Of a DNA stretch of 37,515 bases, positions 7,549 to 16,362 are shown piece by piece. Source of the DNA: Mesorhizobium tamadayense (lineage in GTDB: Bacteria; Pseudomonadota; Alphaproteobacteria; Rhizobiales; Rhizobiaceae); NCBI RefSeq assembly GCF_003863365.1, contig NZ_RQXT01000063.1, positions 1 through 37,515 of the forward strand, in the 5' to 3' direction. Both the position numbers and the translations under genes were made by a program. Under the pieces are notes generated by a model. It made no database searches. It saw only the letters and a program-made list of their open reading frames with translations, and had not been told where the DNA came from. Position 1 is the stretch's first letter. Each line of letters starts with the position of its first letter.

Positions 7549-8843
7549 CAATGCCTGAGCCGGTCGCGCATCGCATACCAAAGCATGCCGAGCACATAGA
7601 GCGGGCCGCGCAGCGCCGTGCCGCCGGGGAATGGCAGCGGCATCAGCGTCGAGAACAGGTCGAGCCGCGAGGCATCGCCCGCGATCGCTTCCGCGAGCAG
7701 CTTGCCCGACAGCGTCGACAGGATGACGCCCTTGCCGGAATAGCCATGCGCGAAATAGACCTCGCCATAATGCCCGACATGCGGCAGGCGCGACGTTGTC
7801 ACAGACACCAGCCCGCCCCAGCCATGGTCGATGCGGCAGCCCTTGAGTTGCGGGAAAGTCTTTTCCATATGCGGCCGTACAAAGCCGGCGATGTCGGCCG
7901 GCGGCGAAGGCGTGTAGCGCTCGCCGCCGCCGAACAGCAGGCGTCCATCCGCCGACATGCGGTAATAGTTGACCACGAAAAGCGTGTCCGAAACCGCGAC
8001 ATTGGACGGGATGACATTGCGCGCGCCTTCAAGCGGCTCGGTGGCGACGATGTAGTTGCCGACCGGCATGATGCGGCTGTTGACGCGCGGCTCGAGCCCT
8101 TGAAGCAGCGCGTCGCCTGCCAGCACCACATGACGGGCGCGAACCGAGCCTTTTCCGGTGAACACCCGGATGGACGACTCGCGCTCCAGCCGGACGGCGA
8201 CCGAGTTCTCGTGGATGGTGACGCCGGCGCCGACTGCGGCGCGGGCGAGCCCGAGCGTGTAGTTCAGCGGATGCATATGGCCGCCGAGCCTCTCGAAGAC
8301 CGCGCCCTGATAGGGCGTGTCCACCATCCGCCGCGCTTCCGCCGCCGACAGGATCTCGACATGCGGGAAGTCCATCACCTTCGCGAGGCACTCGGCCTCC
8401 TCCTCGAAGTCGCGCATGTCGGAACCGTTGACGGCGCCGACCAGATGACCGGTCAGGCGAAGGTCGCAGTCGATGCCGTGGCGCTCGATCAGATCGAGCA
8501 CCAGCCCGCGCGCCTCGAAGGCGAGATCGAACAGCGCCTTCGCCCGTTCCGGGCCGAAGCTCTTGACCAGCCCTTTGGCGCCCTTGCGCAGGCCGGGGAT
8601 CATCTGGCCGCCATTGCGCCCGGAGGCGCCCCAGCCGATCTTGCCGCCTTCGAGCAGCACCACTTTCAGGCCGCGCTCGGCGGCATGAAGTGCTGCCGAC
8701 AGCCCGGTGCAGCCGCCGCCGACGACCACCAGGTCGGCCCCGACATCGCCGATGAGCGGCGGATGGTCCGGCGCCGGATTGGCGGTGGCGACATAATAGG
8801 ATTTGCCGATGCCGAGACCGGAATTGAAACCTGTGGAAGCCAT
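7548..8843 (-). CDS. FAD-dependent oxidoreductase, PuuB-type (gamma-glutamylputrescine oxidase-like)
   Basis: 431-residue member of the D-amino-acid-oxidase superfamily. The N-terminal Rossmann motif VVVGGGCTGLSAALHAAERG (about 39-58) binds FAD and is followed by the family motif GASGRNGGQ; a GYSGKGV segment near the C-terminus closes the flavin site. PuuB oxidises gamma-glutamyl-putrescine to the aldehyde with release of hydrogen peroxide; here the adjacent PuuA-type ligase and Pot-type importer support that assignment. The ATG at 8843 starts 2 nt after the ligase stop. A longer start at 8879 would overlap the ligase gene. Substrate could be another gamma-glutamylated amine. Confidence 0.82.
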   Translation of the reverse strand: MASTGFNSGLGIGKSYYVATANPAPDHPPLIGDVGADLVVVGGGCTGLSAALHAAERGLKVVLLEGGKIGWGASGRNGGQMIPGLRKGAKGLVKSFGPERAKALFDLAFEARGLVLDLIERHGIDCDLRLTGHLVGAVNGSDMRDFEEEAECLAKVMDFPHVEILSAAEARRMVDTPYQGAVFERLGGHMHPLNYTLGLARAAVGAGVTIHENSVAVRLERESSIRVFTGKGSVRARHVVLAGDALLQGLEPRVNSRIMPVGNYIVATEPLEGARNVIPSNVAVSDTLFVVNYYRMSADGRLLFGGGERYTPSPPADIAGFVRPHMEKTFPQLKGCRIDHGWGGLVSVTTSRLPHVGHYGEVYFAHGYSGKGVILSTLSGKLLAEAIAGDASRLDLFSTLMPLPFPGGTALRGPLYVLGMLWYAMRDRLRH

Positions 8844-8845
8844 GG

Positions 8846-10222
8846 TCACACCTTGAGCAGCAGATGGTCGCGTTCCCACGACGTGACGACGGTCTGGAAC
8901 AGGTCGAGCTCGACGCTCTTCACGCGCAGATAGGTCTGGAAGAAATCCTCGCCGAGCAGCGCCCGCACCGGCTCGCAGGCGGCGAAGCGGTCAAGCGCTT
9001 CTTCCATGGTCTTGGGCAGCGTGCCCTGGCTGCGATAGGCATTGCCGAAGGCTTCCGGCGAGCGGGCAAGCTTCTCCTCGATGCCGAGATAGCCGGCGAT
9101 CAGCGAGCCGGCCATGGCCAGGTACGGATTGGCGTCGGCGCCGGGCAGCCGGTTCTCCACCCGCCGCGCGGCGCGCCCGCCCATCGGCACGCGCAAGCCG
9201 CAGGAGCGGTTGTCGTGCGACCATTCTATGTTGGCCGGCGCGCTATGCCCGGGCCGGACGCGGCGATACGAGTTCACGTTGGGCGCGAACAGCGGCATCA
9301 CCTCCGGAATGTATTTCTGCAAGCCGCCGATGAAATGGGAGAACATCGTGCTGTCCTCACCGTCTTTGCCGGCAAACAAGGGCTCGCCCCTCTCGTTGAC
9401 GATCGACATGTGCAGGTGCATCGAGCTGCCGGCCTGCGCGGCGATCGGCTTGGCCATGAAGGTGGCGTGCATGCCACTCGCCTGCGCCGCCTGACGCGCC
9501 ATGCGCTTGAACAGAAGCACCTTGTCGGCAAGGGCCAGAGGATCGCCATGCAGGAAGTTGATTTCGAGCTGCGCCGTGCCGGATTCATGGATCAGCGTGT
9601 CGAGCTGCAATCCTGCCGTGGCGGCATGGTCGTAGAGGCGCCGCGTCACCTCTTCGAATTCCTCCAGCGCCTGCATGTCGTACGGGTGCTGCACACTTTC
9701 CGGCCGCCCGTTGCGCCCGACCGGCGCGGTCAGCGGCCGGTCCGGATCGGGGTTTGGTGCCGTGAGATAGAATTCGAGTTCCGGCGCCATCACCGCGCGC
9801 CAGCCGCGGCGGCGGTAGAGGTCGAGCACCGCCCTCAGCACATGGCGCGGCGAAGCCATCCAGGGCCGGTCGTCCATGTGGAACGTGTCGGCAAACACAT
9901 AGGCCCTGCCGGCGCCGCCGCCCGGCGCAAGGCACAGCGTCGAAAGGTCGGGCACCATGCGCATATCGGGATCCTGATAGGCGAACCCTTCATCGACGGA
10001 GCCGGAATAGCGGCCGTCGATGGCGACCAGGAAGGCGCTGCTCGGCAGATAGAGCGCCCGGTCCTCGAGCGACTTGAGGAATTTGGCCGCCGGCAAGGCC
10101 TTGCCGCGCAGCACGCCGTTGACGTCGGGGACGAGGCACTCGACCTCGTTTATCCCGTGCATCGTCAGCCAGCTTTGCGGATCGGCGCTGCTGGGGAGCG
10201 AATAGTCTTGTTTGTCAGGCAT
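8846..10222 (-). CDS. Glutamine synthetase family ligase, PuuA-type (gamma-glutamylputrescine synthetase-like)
   Basis: 458-residue glutamine-synthetase fold: beta-grasp domain (about 15-110) then catalytic domain. Visible active-site landmarks are APELEFYL (metal-binding glutamates), the LEINFLHGDP region, HLHMS, a NRSCGLRVP arginine block and PGADANPYLAMAG. PuuA ligates glutamate to putrescine with ATP; it lacks the adenylylation context of GlnA. The gene sits 2 nt upstream of the PuuB-type oxidase, so both are one unit. It lies about 405 bp downstream of the SDR and may have its own promoter. No strong Shine-Dalgarno is visible at the ATG. Confidence 0.85.
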   Translation of the reverse strand: MPDKQDYSLPSSADPQSWLTMHGINEVECLVPDVNGVLRGKALPAAKFLKSLEDRALYLPSSAFLVAIDGRYSGSVDEGFAYQDPDMRMVPDLSTLCLAPGGGAGRAYVFADTFHMDDRPWMASPRHVLRAVLDLYRRRGWRAVMAPELEFYLTAPNPDPDRPLTAPVGRNGRPESVQHPYDMQALEEFEEVTRRLYDHAATAGLQLDTLIHESGTAQLEINFLHGDPLALADKVLLFKRMARQAAQASGMHATFMAKPIAAQAGSSMHLHMSIVNERGEPLFAGKDGEDSTMFSHFIGGLQKYIPEVMPLFAPNVNSYRRVRPGHSAPANIEWSHDNRSCGLRVPMGGRAARRVENRLPGADANPYLAMAGSLIAGYLGIEEKLARSPEAFGNAYRSQGTLPKTMEEALDRFAACEPVRALLGEDFFQTYLRVKSVELDLFQTVVTSWERDHLLLKV

Positions 10223-10627
10223 CGGTCATGTCCGTACGAGGAGAGATCGCTTCGGCGGGCACGTCCGTTTCGGGTTGAGCGTTGAGTAAGCTACGTTGTC
10301 TGAATGACGGACGCCCGCCTGATGGCCGGCCGGCAGGCCGGATCGAGCGCACCGCATACCCCCTCGGTCCAGCCGTCGCGAACGACATGCGAACCGACCT
10401 TGGTTTCCTCCGCGCGCTGCAGGTTCTCGTGGCGGCAGCAGCGCATAATCAGCAGTGTCCCGCCAAGACGCGCGTCCTCACGGCCGAAACCGGCCGGATG
10501 CGGGAGAGCGTTTTTGCCGCTTGCATGACAAGCCTCATCGAGGGACCTAGCCTATGGTTTGACCGATCGTTGCTCCCAGCGCAAGCCAGCTTCGCTCGCC
10601 AGGCTCCTCGCGCTTCTGAGCCAGCGC
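10223..10627. other. Intergenic region between SDR and PuuA-type genes
   Basis: No convincing gene on either strand: the open frames have poor starts and no recognisable protein. It presumably contains the minus-strand promoter of the ligase-oxidase pair. The only structure noticed is CCGGCC (10326-10331) facing GGCCGG (10336-10341), a short GC-rich hairpin without a T-run. Confidence 0.5.
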
Positions 10628-11389
10628 TCAGCCGATGCTCTCGCCGCCATCGACGACCAGCGCCTGGCCTGTCATGAAGGAAGATCGGTCGGAGACGAGG
10701 AACAGTATGGCTTCGGCGATCTCTTCCGCGCTCGCCCATCGCCCCATCGGGATCTTGGTCCGGACATAATTCTCGATCGCATCGCGTCCGCCCATCTGGG
10801 CAATGAAAGGCTCGTTGAACGGCGTGTCGACCCAGCCCGGGCAGAGCGCGTTGATGCGCACGTTGTGTTTCGCATAGTCGAGCGACATCTGCCTGGTCAT
10901 CGCCACCACGGCATGCTTCGACGTGGCGTAGGCGATCATCTCGCGGTCATAGAAGACGCCCGAATTCGACGCGGTGTTGAGGATGATACCGCCGCCCTGC
11001 GCGATCATCGAAGGCATGACGGCCTTCGCCGCGAGGAACTGGGCCCGCACATTGATCCGCCATGAGGCGTCCATGCCGTCGGTGCTCACTTCCGTTAGCG
11101 TCCCGCCGACCTGGATGCCGGCATGGCTGTGCAGGATGTCGATCCGGCCATGCTTGCTGAGCGTTCCCGCGATGAGGTCCTCGACCGCTCTATCGTTGCC
11201 GACATCGGTGGCGACCGCTTCGGCGCGGCCTCCAGCCTCGCGGATGTCGAACGCCGTAGCTTCGCCGGTCGCAGAGTCGCGGTCGGCGATCACCACGACG
11301 GCCCCTTCCCGCGCCATGATCATGGCGCCGGCACGGCCGATGCCCGACCCGGCGCCCGTCACCACCGCGATGCGATCTTTCAAAATCAT
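10628..11389 (-). CDS. Short-chain dehydrogenase/reductase
   Basis: 253-residue classical SDR with the dinucleotide-binding motif TGAGSGIG (about 12-19), HAGI in the NAG position, a serine in NTASNSG and the catalytic YATSK. An acidic residue after the second strand (IADRD) suggests NAD(H) preference. The ATG at 11389 is 11 nt downstream of the PotC-type stop, so it is the last gene of the polyamine importer operon. A role in oxidising an intermediate of amine breakdown (for example an alcohol or amino-alcohol) is plausible but not shown. Confidence 0.85.
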   Translation of the reverse strand: MILKDRIAVVTGAGSGIGRAGAMIMAREGAVVVIADRDSATGEATAFDIREAGGRAEAVATDVGNDRAVEDLIAGTLSKHGRIDILHSHAGIQVGGTLTEVSTDGMDASWRINVRAQFLAAKAVMPSMIAQGGGIILNTASNSGVFYDREMIAYATSKHAVVAMTRQMSLDYAKHNVRINALCPGWVDTPFNEPFIAQMGGRDAIENYVRTKIPMGRWASAEEIAEAILFLVSDRSSFMTGQALVVDGGESIG

Positions 11390-11400
11390 GGAATTGTCTT

Positions 11401-12213
11401 TCAAGGCGATGGTTTTCGTCGGCCGAGCTGCCATTGCGCGAGCAGGACGAGCAGAACCGAGGCGGCGAGCACGATCGTCGCGATGGCGTTGATCTCCGGC
11501 GTCACGCCGCGCCGGATGGAGGCAAAGACATAGATCGGCAGGGTGGTCTGCGCGCCGGCGACGAAGAAGGCGATGATGAAGTCGTCGAAGGAGAAGGTGA
11601 AGGCGAGCAGGAAGCCGGCGGTCACCGCCGGCATGATCTGCGGCAAGACGATCGAGCGGAACGTCGTCAGCGGTGTGGCATAGAGATCGCTCGATGCCTC
11701 GACCAGGTTGCGGTCGAGGCTGCCAAGCCGCGTGCCGACGATCATCGTCACCAGCGCCATCGAGAACAGGCCGTGCGCGGCGATGATGGAGCCGTAGCCG
11801 AGCGCCAGGCGCGGCGGCTGGTCGCTCGGCCACAGCGAGGCGAGGAACGGATTGACGACGGCGAACAGCTGCACCAGCGCGACCAGCGTCGAGATGCCGA
11901 TGACCACGCCCGGCACGACGATGGCTGCGCCCAGCAGCGCGTCGAAGAGCGCCCTCGTCCGCGCGCCGATGCGCTGCAGCCCAAGCGCCGCGGCGGTGCC
12001 GCACAAGGCCGCGAGCAGCGCGCTGGCGGTGGCGATGAACAGGCTGTTCTTCAGCGCCTCGACGAGGAACGGGTTCGACAGTGCCTTGCCGTACCATTGC
12101 ACCGAGAAGCCGGTGAACTCGCTGGCATGGTGGCCGGCATTGAACGAAAACAGCACGACCAGCGCGATCGGCAGATAGAGGAAGGCAAAGACGGCGACGA
12201 CGAAGGCGCGCAT
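11401..12213 (-). CDS. ABC importer permease, PotC type
   Basis: 270-residue inner-membrane permease of the spermidine/putrescine class. The first helix begins at once (residues 3-24) and is followed by the family segment YGKALSNPFLVEALKNSL; the coupling motif is LVEASSDLYATPLTTFRSIVLPQI at roughly 155-180, described here by its key EASSDL and PLTTF parts. Further helices and FSFDDF follow. It overlaps the PotB-type gene by 1 nt (TGATG), so translation is coupled. Polyamine specificity is inferred from family and from the PuuA/PuuB-type neighbours. Confidence 0.88.
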   Translation of the reverse strand: MRAFVVAVFAFLYLPIALVVLFSFNAGHHASEFTGFSVQWYGKALSNPFLVEALKNSLFIATASALLAALCGTAAALGLQRIGARTRALFDALLGAAIVVPGVVIGISTLVALVQLFAVVNPFLASLWPSDQPPRLALGYGSIIAAHGLFSMALVTMIVGTRLGSLDRNLVEASSDLYATPLTTFRSIVLPQIMPAVTAGFLLAFTFSFDDFIIAFFVAGAQTTLPIYVFASIRRGVTPEINAIATIVLAASVLLVLLAQWQLGRRKPSP

Positions 12214-13157
12214 CAGATCAGGTCCACCCGGCGTGCGCCGGAAAGCCGCGTCGAGATACGGTTGGCGACGATCAGCACCACCACCGAGACCAGCACCAGC
12301 GTGATGGCGATCGCCGATCCGAACGGCCAGTTGCGCGACTGCAGGAACAGGTCGACCAGCGCGTTACCGATGAAGAACACCTTGCCGCCGCCGAGCAGCG
12401 TCGGGATCAGATATTCGCCGAGCAGCAGGATCATCACCAGCGAGAAGCCGGTCATCACGCCGGGCAGCGACAGCCTGAGGGTCACCCCGATGAATGTCGA
12501 AAGCGGCGTTGCGCCGAGATCGGCGGAAGCCTCCAGCAGCCGGCGGTCGAGCCGTTCGAGACTGACATAGATCGGCAGGATCATCAGCGGCAGATAGCCG
12601 TAGACGATGCCGAGCAGCACCGCGCCCGGCGTGTTGATGAGCCTGAGATCCTCGATGCCGACATAGGCGAGCAGGGCGGGAATGCCGCGCCCGCCAAGGA
12701 TGTACATCCAGGCATAGGTGCGCATCAAAAGGCTGGTCCAGAACGGGATGACGATCAGCGCGAGCAGGATCAGCCGCCAGCGCTGCGGCGCGCGCAGCGC
12801 CAGATAGTAGGCGACGGGATAGGCGACGAGCAGGCAGGCGAGCGCCCCGGCCGGCGCCAGCACCATGGTGTTCCAGAAGGCGGTCGCCCGCGCCGGCAGG
12901 TTGGCATATTGCGCGAAGGTGAGCGCGGCCTGGTAGCCACCCTCCGGCGCCCGCTCGCCGACGCTGAAGATGGCGATGGCGACGAAGGGTAGGACGAGGA
13001 AGACCACCAGCCACATCGTCGCCGGAGCGAGCAGCAGCGCGGTCAGGAGATTTCTGTGAAGGAGATTGCCGCGCATCGAAAACGCCGGTTCGGGACCGGC
13101 GGGAATCTCCCCGCCGGTCGAGTTGTCTGGATCGGGATTGTGACCGGTCTCGCTCAA
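12213..13157 (-). CDS. ABC importer permease, PotB type
   Basis: 314-residue permease with a cytoplasmic N-terminal tail of about 35 residues, then the first helix (LLLAPATMWLVVFLVLPF) and the Pot-type periplasmic segment. The coupling loop contains LLEASADLGATPLSTF, typical of PotB/PotH proteins, followed by SLPGVMTG and GEYLIPTLLGG. The start is a TTG overlapping the binding-protein stop (TTGA); an ATG 27 codons later (13076) is the alternative but lacks a ribosome site. Forms the membrane channel with the PotC-type protein. Confidence 0.86.
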   Translation of the reverse strand: MSETGHNPDPDNSTGGEIPAGPEPAFSMRGNLLHRNLLTALLLAPATMWLVVFLVLPFVAIAIFSVGERAPEGGYQAALTFAQYANLPARATAFWNTMVLAPAGALACLLVAYPVAYYLALRAPQRWRLILLALIVIPFWTSLLMRTYAWMYILGGRGIPALLAYVGIEDLRLINTPGAVLLGIVYGYLPLMILPIYVSLERLDRRLLEASADLGATPLSTFIGVTLRLSLPGVMTGFSLVMILLLGEYLIPTLLGGGKVFFIGNALVDLFLQSRNWPFGSAIAITLVLVSVVVLIVANRISTRLSGARRVDLI

Positions 13158-14317
13158 GCCGACTTGAAGCGCGCCATCAATTCAGCGCGGCCCGGATCGG
13201 TGAGCGTCGCGGCGGCGCCGAACTCGAGCGGCTTCAACAGGTCCGCCGCCGGATAGAGGATCGGATTGTCGAGCACCTCCTTCGGCAGCAGCGCGTTGAC
13301 CCGCGCGTCGGTCGAGGGCGCGCCATTGGCCAGGTGCTCCTTCACCGCGACCTTCGGGTTCATCAGATAGTTGAGCAGCGCGTAGCCGGCGGGCTTGTTC
13401 GGCGCATCCTTCGGGATGGCGTAGAAGTCGGTCCAGATCTCGCCGCCTTCCTTGCCGAGCACATAGGCGATCTCGGGGATGTCGCGGTGGAGCTGCGCGC
13501 CGTCATTGGTCCAGCACATTGTCATCCAGGCATCGCCCGAGCGCATCGACGGCTGGTAGTCGCTCGACACCGCGAACAGGTGCGGCTTGACCTTGAGCAG
13601 CAGTTCCTCGGCCTTGGCGAGCTCGTCCTGCTTCAGCGAGTTGAAGGAATAGCCGTAATATTTCAGCGCATTGCCGATCGTGGTCAGCTGGTAGTCATGC
13701 ACCATGGTGCGGCCGTCGCCTTCCGCCATGGCCGTGTCCCAGAACTCCTTCCAGCTCGACATCGGCTTGGTGAGCTTCTTGGTGTTGACGGCAAAGCCGG
13801 TCGTGCCCCAGTTCTTCGGCACGGCGTAGGTTGTCCCGTCGATGGTGCCTTCCGCGGTGAAGCGCGCATCCTCCTTGGTGCCGTCGAAATTGCCGAGCTT
13901 GGCCATGTCCAGCGGCTCGATGATGCCGAGCTTCTTGTAGGTCGAGATGGTGTAGTTGGTCGGCACGAACAGGCTCCAGCCCGAACCGCCGGCCTGCAGC
14001 TTGGCCAGCATCTCTTCATTCGAGCCGAAGACGTTGACCTCGACGGCGACGCCGGTCTCGGCCTTGAAATTCTCGAAGGTCTGCGGGTCGTGATAGTTCG
14101 GCCAGGTGGCGATCGACATGCGGTCGCCGAGGTCCTCGGCGGCAAAGGCCGGCGTCGGCATGATGCCGAGTTCGCGCGCCATCACCGCTGTCGCGACGCC
14201 GAGGCCGGTGAGGCCGAGGAAGTCGCGCCTGCCGATCGAGCCGCGCTTCAGGCGCATCAGCTGGTCGACGAATTTTTCGGGGCTTATCGGCAGTCCGTCA
14301 CGATAGGATTTCGACAT
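13154..14317 (-). CDS. ABC importer periplasmic binding protein, PotD/PotF type
   Basis: 387-residue extracellular solute-binding protein of the polyamine class. A twin-arginine signal is visible inside a long N-terminus (GRRDFLGLTGLGVATAV, about residues 29-45, cleavage after AFAAE). Mature landmarks are ATWPNYHDPQTFENF near the N-terminus, YAVPKNWGTTG and the C-terminal NYLMNPKVA motif. It overlaps the ATPase gene by 20 nt. The order ATPase, binding protein, permease, permease is an alternative to the enterobacterial potABCD order. Ligand is probably a polyamine or related amine. Confidence 0.88.
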   Translation of the reverse strand: MSKSYRDGLPISPEKFVDQLMRLKRGSIGRRDFLGLTGLGVATAVMARELGIMPTPAFAAEDLGDRMSIATWPNYHDPQTFENFKAETGVAVEVNVFGSNEEMLAKLQAGGSGWSLFVPTNYTISTYKKLGIIEPLDMAKLGNFDGTKEDARFTAEGTIDGTTYAVPKNWGTTGFAVNTKKLTKPMSSWKEFWDTAMAEGDGRTMVHDYQLTTIGNALKYYGYSFNSLKQDELAKAEELLLKVKPHLFAVSSDYQPSMRSGDAWMTMCWTNDGAQLHRDIPEIAYVLGKEGGEIWTDFYAIPKDAPNKPAGYALLNYLMNPKVAVKEHLANGAPSTDARVNALLPKEVLDNPILYPAADLLKPLEFGAAATLTDPGRAELMARFKSA

Positions 14318-15434
14318 GTTGGTCTTCCCTCTGGTTGGTCCCGTTGTTCTTGGGTCGCGGAAACGCCAGCGGCGCTCCGGCGGCGAAGCCGATGGCGACG
14401 GGTTCGCCCGGCTTGAAGAGATTGCCCTGGCCGATCACGTGGTCGGCCTTGGCGAGCAGTGATCCGATGCCCTGGACCTCAATCGCGTATTCCGCGGTCG
14501 AGCCGAGGAAAATCCGGTTGCGCACGATGCCCTTCAGCCTGCCCTCGCCCGTGGCGGAAAGGCTGAGCGATTCCGGTCGCAGGCTGACGGACACGGCCTC
14601 GTCCCGGCCGAGCGGCACCCGCTTGCGCGCTGCGATCACCGTGCCGTCGGCAAGCGCGACGTCGACCCGGTCGCCGGAAAGGCCTGCCACCTTGCCGCTG
14701 AGCAGATTGGTCTTGCCGACGAAGGCGGCGACGAAGAGGTCGGCCGGTTCGTCATAGATCTCGCTCGGCTGTCCGAGCTGGACGACGCGGCCGCCGTTCA
14801 TCACGCAGACGAAGTCGCTCATCGACAGCGCTTCCTCCTGGTCGTGGGTGACCAGAACGAAGGTGATGCCGATCTCGCGCTGCAGGTTCTGCAGCTCGAT
14901 CTGCATGTCGGTGCGCAGCTTCTTGTCGAGCGCCGCCAGCGGCTCGTCGAGCAAAAGCACCGCCGGCTTGTTGACCAGCGCCCGCGCCAGCGCCACGCGC
15001 TGCTGCTGGCCGCCGGAAAGCTCGTGAATCTTGCGGCGGCCGTAGCCGGCGAGCTGCACCGTTTCCAGCGCCCCGCCCACCCTTGAGGCGATCTCGCGCG
15101 ACGTAAGCCGCGGCCTCGCCTGGCGCAGCCCGTAGGAGATGTTCTCCTCGACATCGAGATGCGGGAACAGCGCATATTGCTGGAACACCATGTTGACCGG
15201 GCGCCGGTAGGGCGGCGTGCCGGCCATATCGCGGCCGCGGATCAGCACCTGGCCTTCGCTCGGCTGCTCGAAGCCGCCGATCATGCGCAGGCATGTCGTC
15301 TTGCCGCAGCCGGACGGTCCGAGCAGCGCGACGAAGGCCGAAGGCGGGACGGCAAAGTCGATGCCGCTGACCGCGGTGACGGTGCCGTAGCGCTTGGTGA
15401 CCGCGCGAAACTCGATATCGGGCACTGCAGTCAA
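14298..15434 (-). CDS. ABC importer ATPase, PotA type
   Basis: About 378 residues. Walker A GPSGCGKTT, Q-loop FQQYALFPH, signature LSGGQQQRVALARAL, Walker B LLLDEPLAALD and H-loop VTHDQ are all present, followed by a TOBE domain (about 285-350) typical of PotA and other CUT1-like ATPases. I chose the TTG at 15434 because GGAG precedes it at 8 nt; TTG at 15464 and GTG at 15425 are alternatives. First gene of the polyamine operon, transcribed divergently from the LuxR gene from a shared promoter palindrome. Confidence 0.86.
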   Translation of the reverse strand: MTAVPDIEFRAVTKRYGTVTAVSGIDFAVPPSAFVALLGPSGCGKTTCLRMIGGFEQPSEGQVLIRGRDMAGTPPYRRPVNMVFQQYALFPHLDVEENISYGLRQARPRLTSREIASRVGGALETVQLAGYGRRKIHELSGGQQQRVALARALVNKPAVLLLDEPLAALDKKLRTDMQIELQNLQREIGITFVLVTHDQEEALSMSDFVCVMNGGRVVQLGQPSEIYDEPADLFVAAFVGKTNLLSGKVAGLSGDRVDVALADGTVIAARKRVPLGRDEAVSVSLRPESLSLSATGEGRLKGIVRNRIFLGSTAEYAIEVQGIGSLLAKADHVIGQGNLFKPGEPVAIGFAAGAPLAFPRPKNNGTNQREDQHVEILS

Positions 15435-15490
15435 GCCACGGGCTCCAGCGACAGCGTGAGGCAATATCGTGACGCTAGCAGAGCCAATGG

Positions 15491-15527
15491 CGGCTAGTAT
15501 ATACCTCGCGAGTGGTATATTTAGCCG
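15491..15527. promoter_or_regulatory. Symmetrical divergent promoter/operator between PotA-type and LuxR genes
   Basis: CGGCTAGTATATACC (15491-15505) and GGTATATTTAGCCG (15514-15527) are near-perfect inverted arms with one base difference in length, around the spacer TCGCGAGT. Each arm holds a -10-like hexamer: TATACT on the minus strand (15496-15501) toward the PotA-type gene, and TATATT on the plus strand (15516-15521) toward LuxR. Neither has a recognisable -35 box, which suggests activator dependence. The LuxR protein is the obvious candidate binder. Confidence 0.55.
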
Positions 15528-15552
15528 ATTTTATCATTTAGAGGGGTATGGA

Positions 15553-16362
15553 TTGGCCACCTCCCGCAGTGACGACTACAACGCGCTCGGCGCGGTGATC
15601 GCCGCGACACGCGAGACCGGCGACAATTTCGGCAAGGCGATCGTCGGTTGGCTGCGCGGACATGTCCGCTTCGATCACTGTGTCGTCTTCGGCTATCGGG
15701 GTGCTGCGCGGCCGCCGCTCCTGTTCGAGACCTTCTCGCCGGCCGAAAGCCACATCTTCGTCGCGCTCTATCAGGAAGGGCCTTATCTGCTCGACCCGTT
15801 CCATCACGCCGCGGTTGAGCGCAAGGAAGGCTTCTGGCGCATGCGCGAGTTGGCACCCGACCGCTTCTATGCCAGCGAATACTACCGCTCCTATTACAGC
15901 CAGACCCGGCTCGCCGAGGAGGTCGGCTTCTTCGTTCCGCTGGCCGGCAAGGATGCGCTGGTGCTGTCGCTGATGCGGCTGCGCGCTTCGGGGCCGTTTG
16001 GAACGGCGGATGCCAGGCTGCTGCGCGACATGGCGCCGGCGGTGGTCGGCTTCTGCCGGCTGCGCTGGCCGGCTTTGCCTGCCGACGAGGTCGCGGCCCC
16101 GCCGCCGGGCGAAACCGTCGCGGCGGCCAATGAGCTGGATCGCGCCCATATCTGGAAGAGCCTGTCGCTGACCTCGCGCGAAAAGCAGGTGGTCGACCTA
16201 GTGCTTCAGGGTCACTCCACGGAATCGATCGCCAGGGCGCTCAGGATCGTGCCGGGGACCGTCAAGGTCCACCGCCGCAACATCTACCGCAAGCTCAAGA
16301 TCAAGTCGCAGGCGGGTCTCTTCGCGCGTTTCGTCGAGATCATCGACGCGCGGATCGGCTGA
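15553..16362 (+). CDS. LuxR-family transcriptional regulator
   Basis: About 269 residues. The C-terminal helix-turn-helix is clear: LTSREKQVVDLVLQGHSTESIARALRI split around its turn, followed by GTVKVHRRNIYRKLKI (roughly 205-250). The N-terminal two thirds are a sensor-like region I cannot assign (GAF- or autoinducer-like fold possible, ending before the linker AAPPPGE). A TTG at 15553 is preferred because GAGGGG lies 6 nt upstream; an ATG at 15469 would make the AT-rich promoter palindrome coding. Divergent from the polyamine operon, so it probably controls it. Its last 23 nt overlap the convergent GntR gene. Confidence 0.83.
   Translation: MATSRSDDYNALGAVIAATRETGDNFGKAIVGWLRGHVRFDHCVVFGYRGAARPPLLFETFSPAESHIFVALYQEGPYLLDPFHHAAVERKEGFWRMRELAPDRFYASEYYRSYYSQTRLAEEVGFFVPLAGKDALVLSLMRLRASGPFGTADARLLRDMAPAVVGFCRLRWPALPADEVAAPPPGETVAAANELDRAHIWKSLSLTSREKQVVDLVLQGHSTESIARALRIVPGTVKVHRRNIYRKLKIKSQAGLFARFVEIIDARIG

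Noticed and set aside
11390..12097. N-terminal extension of the SDR frame over the PotC-type gene
   Set aside because: The extension is the out-of-frame shadow of the permease; the SDR fold begins at the ATG at 11389.
15469..15552. Longer N-terminus for the LuxR regulator from the ATG at 15469 or 15487
   Set aside because: It would turn an AT-rich promoter palindrome into coding sequence; TTG at 15553 has a good GAGGGG site. Not fully excluded.
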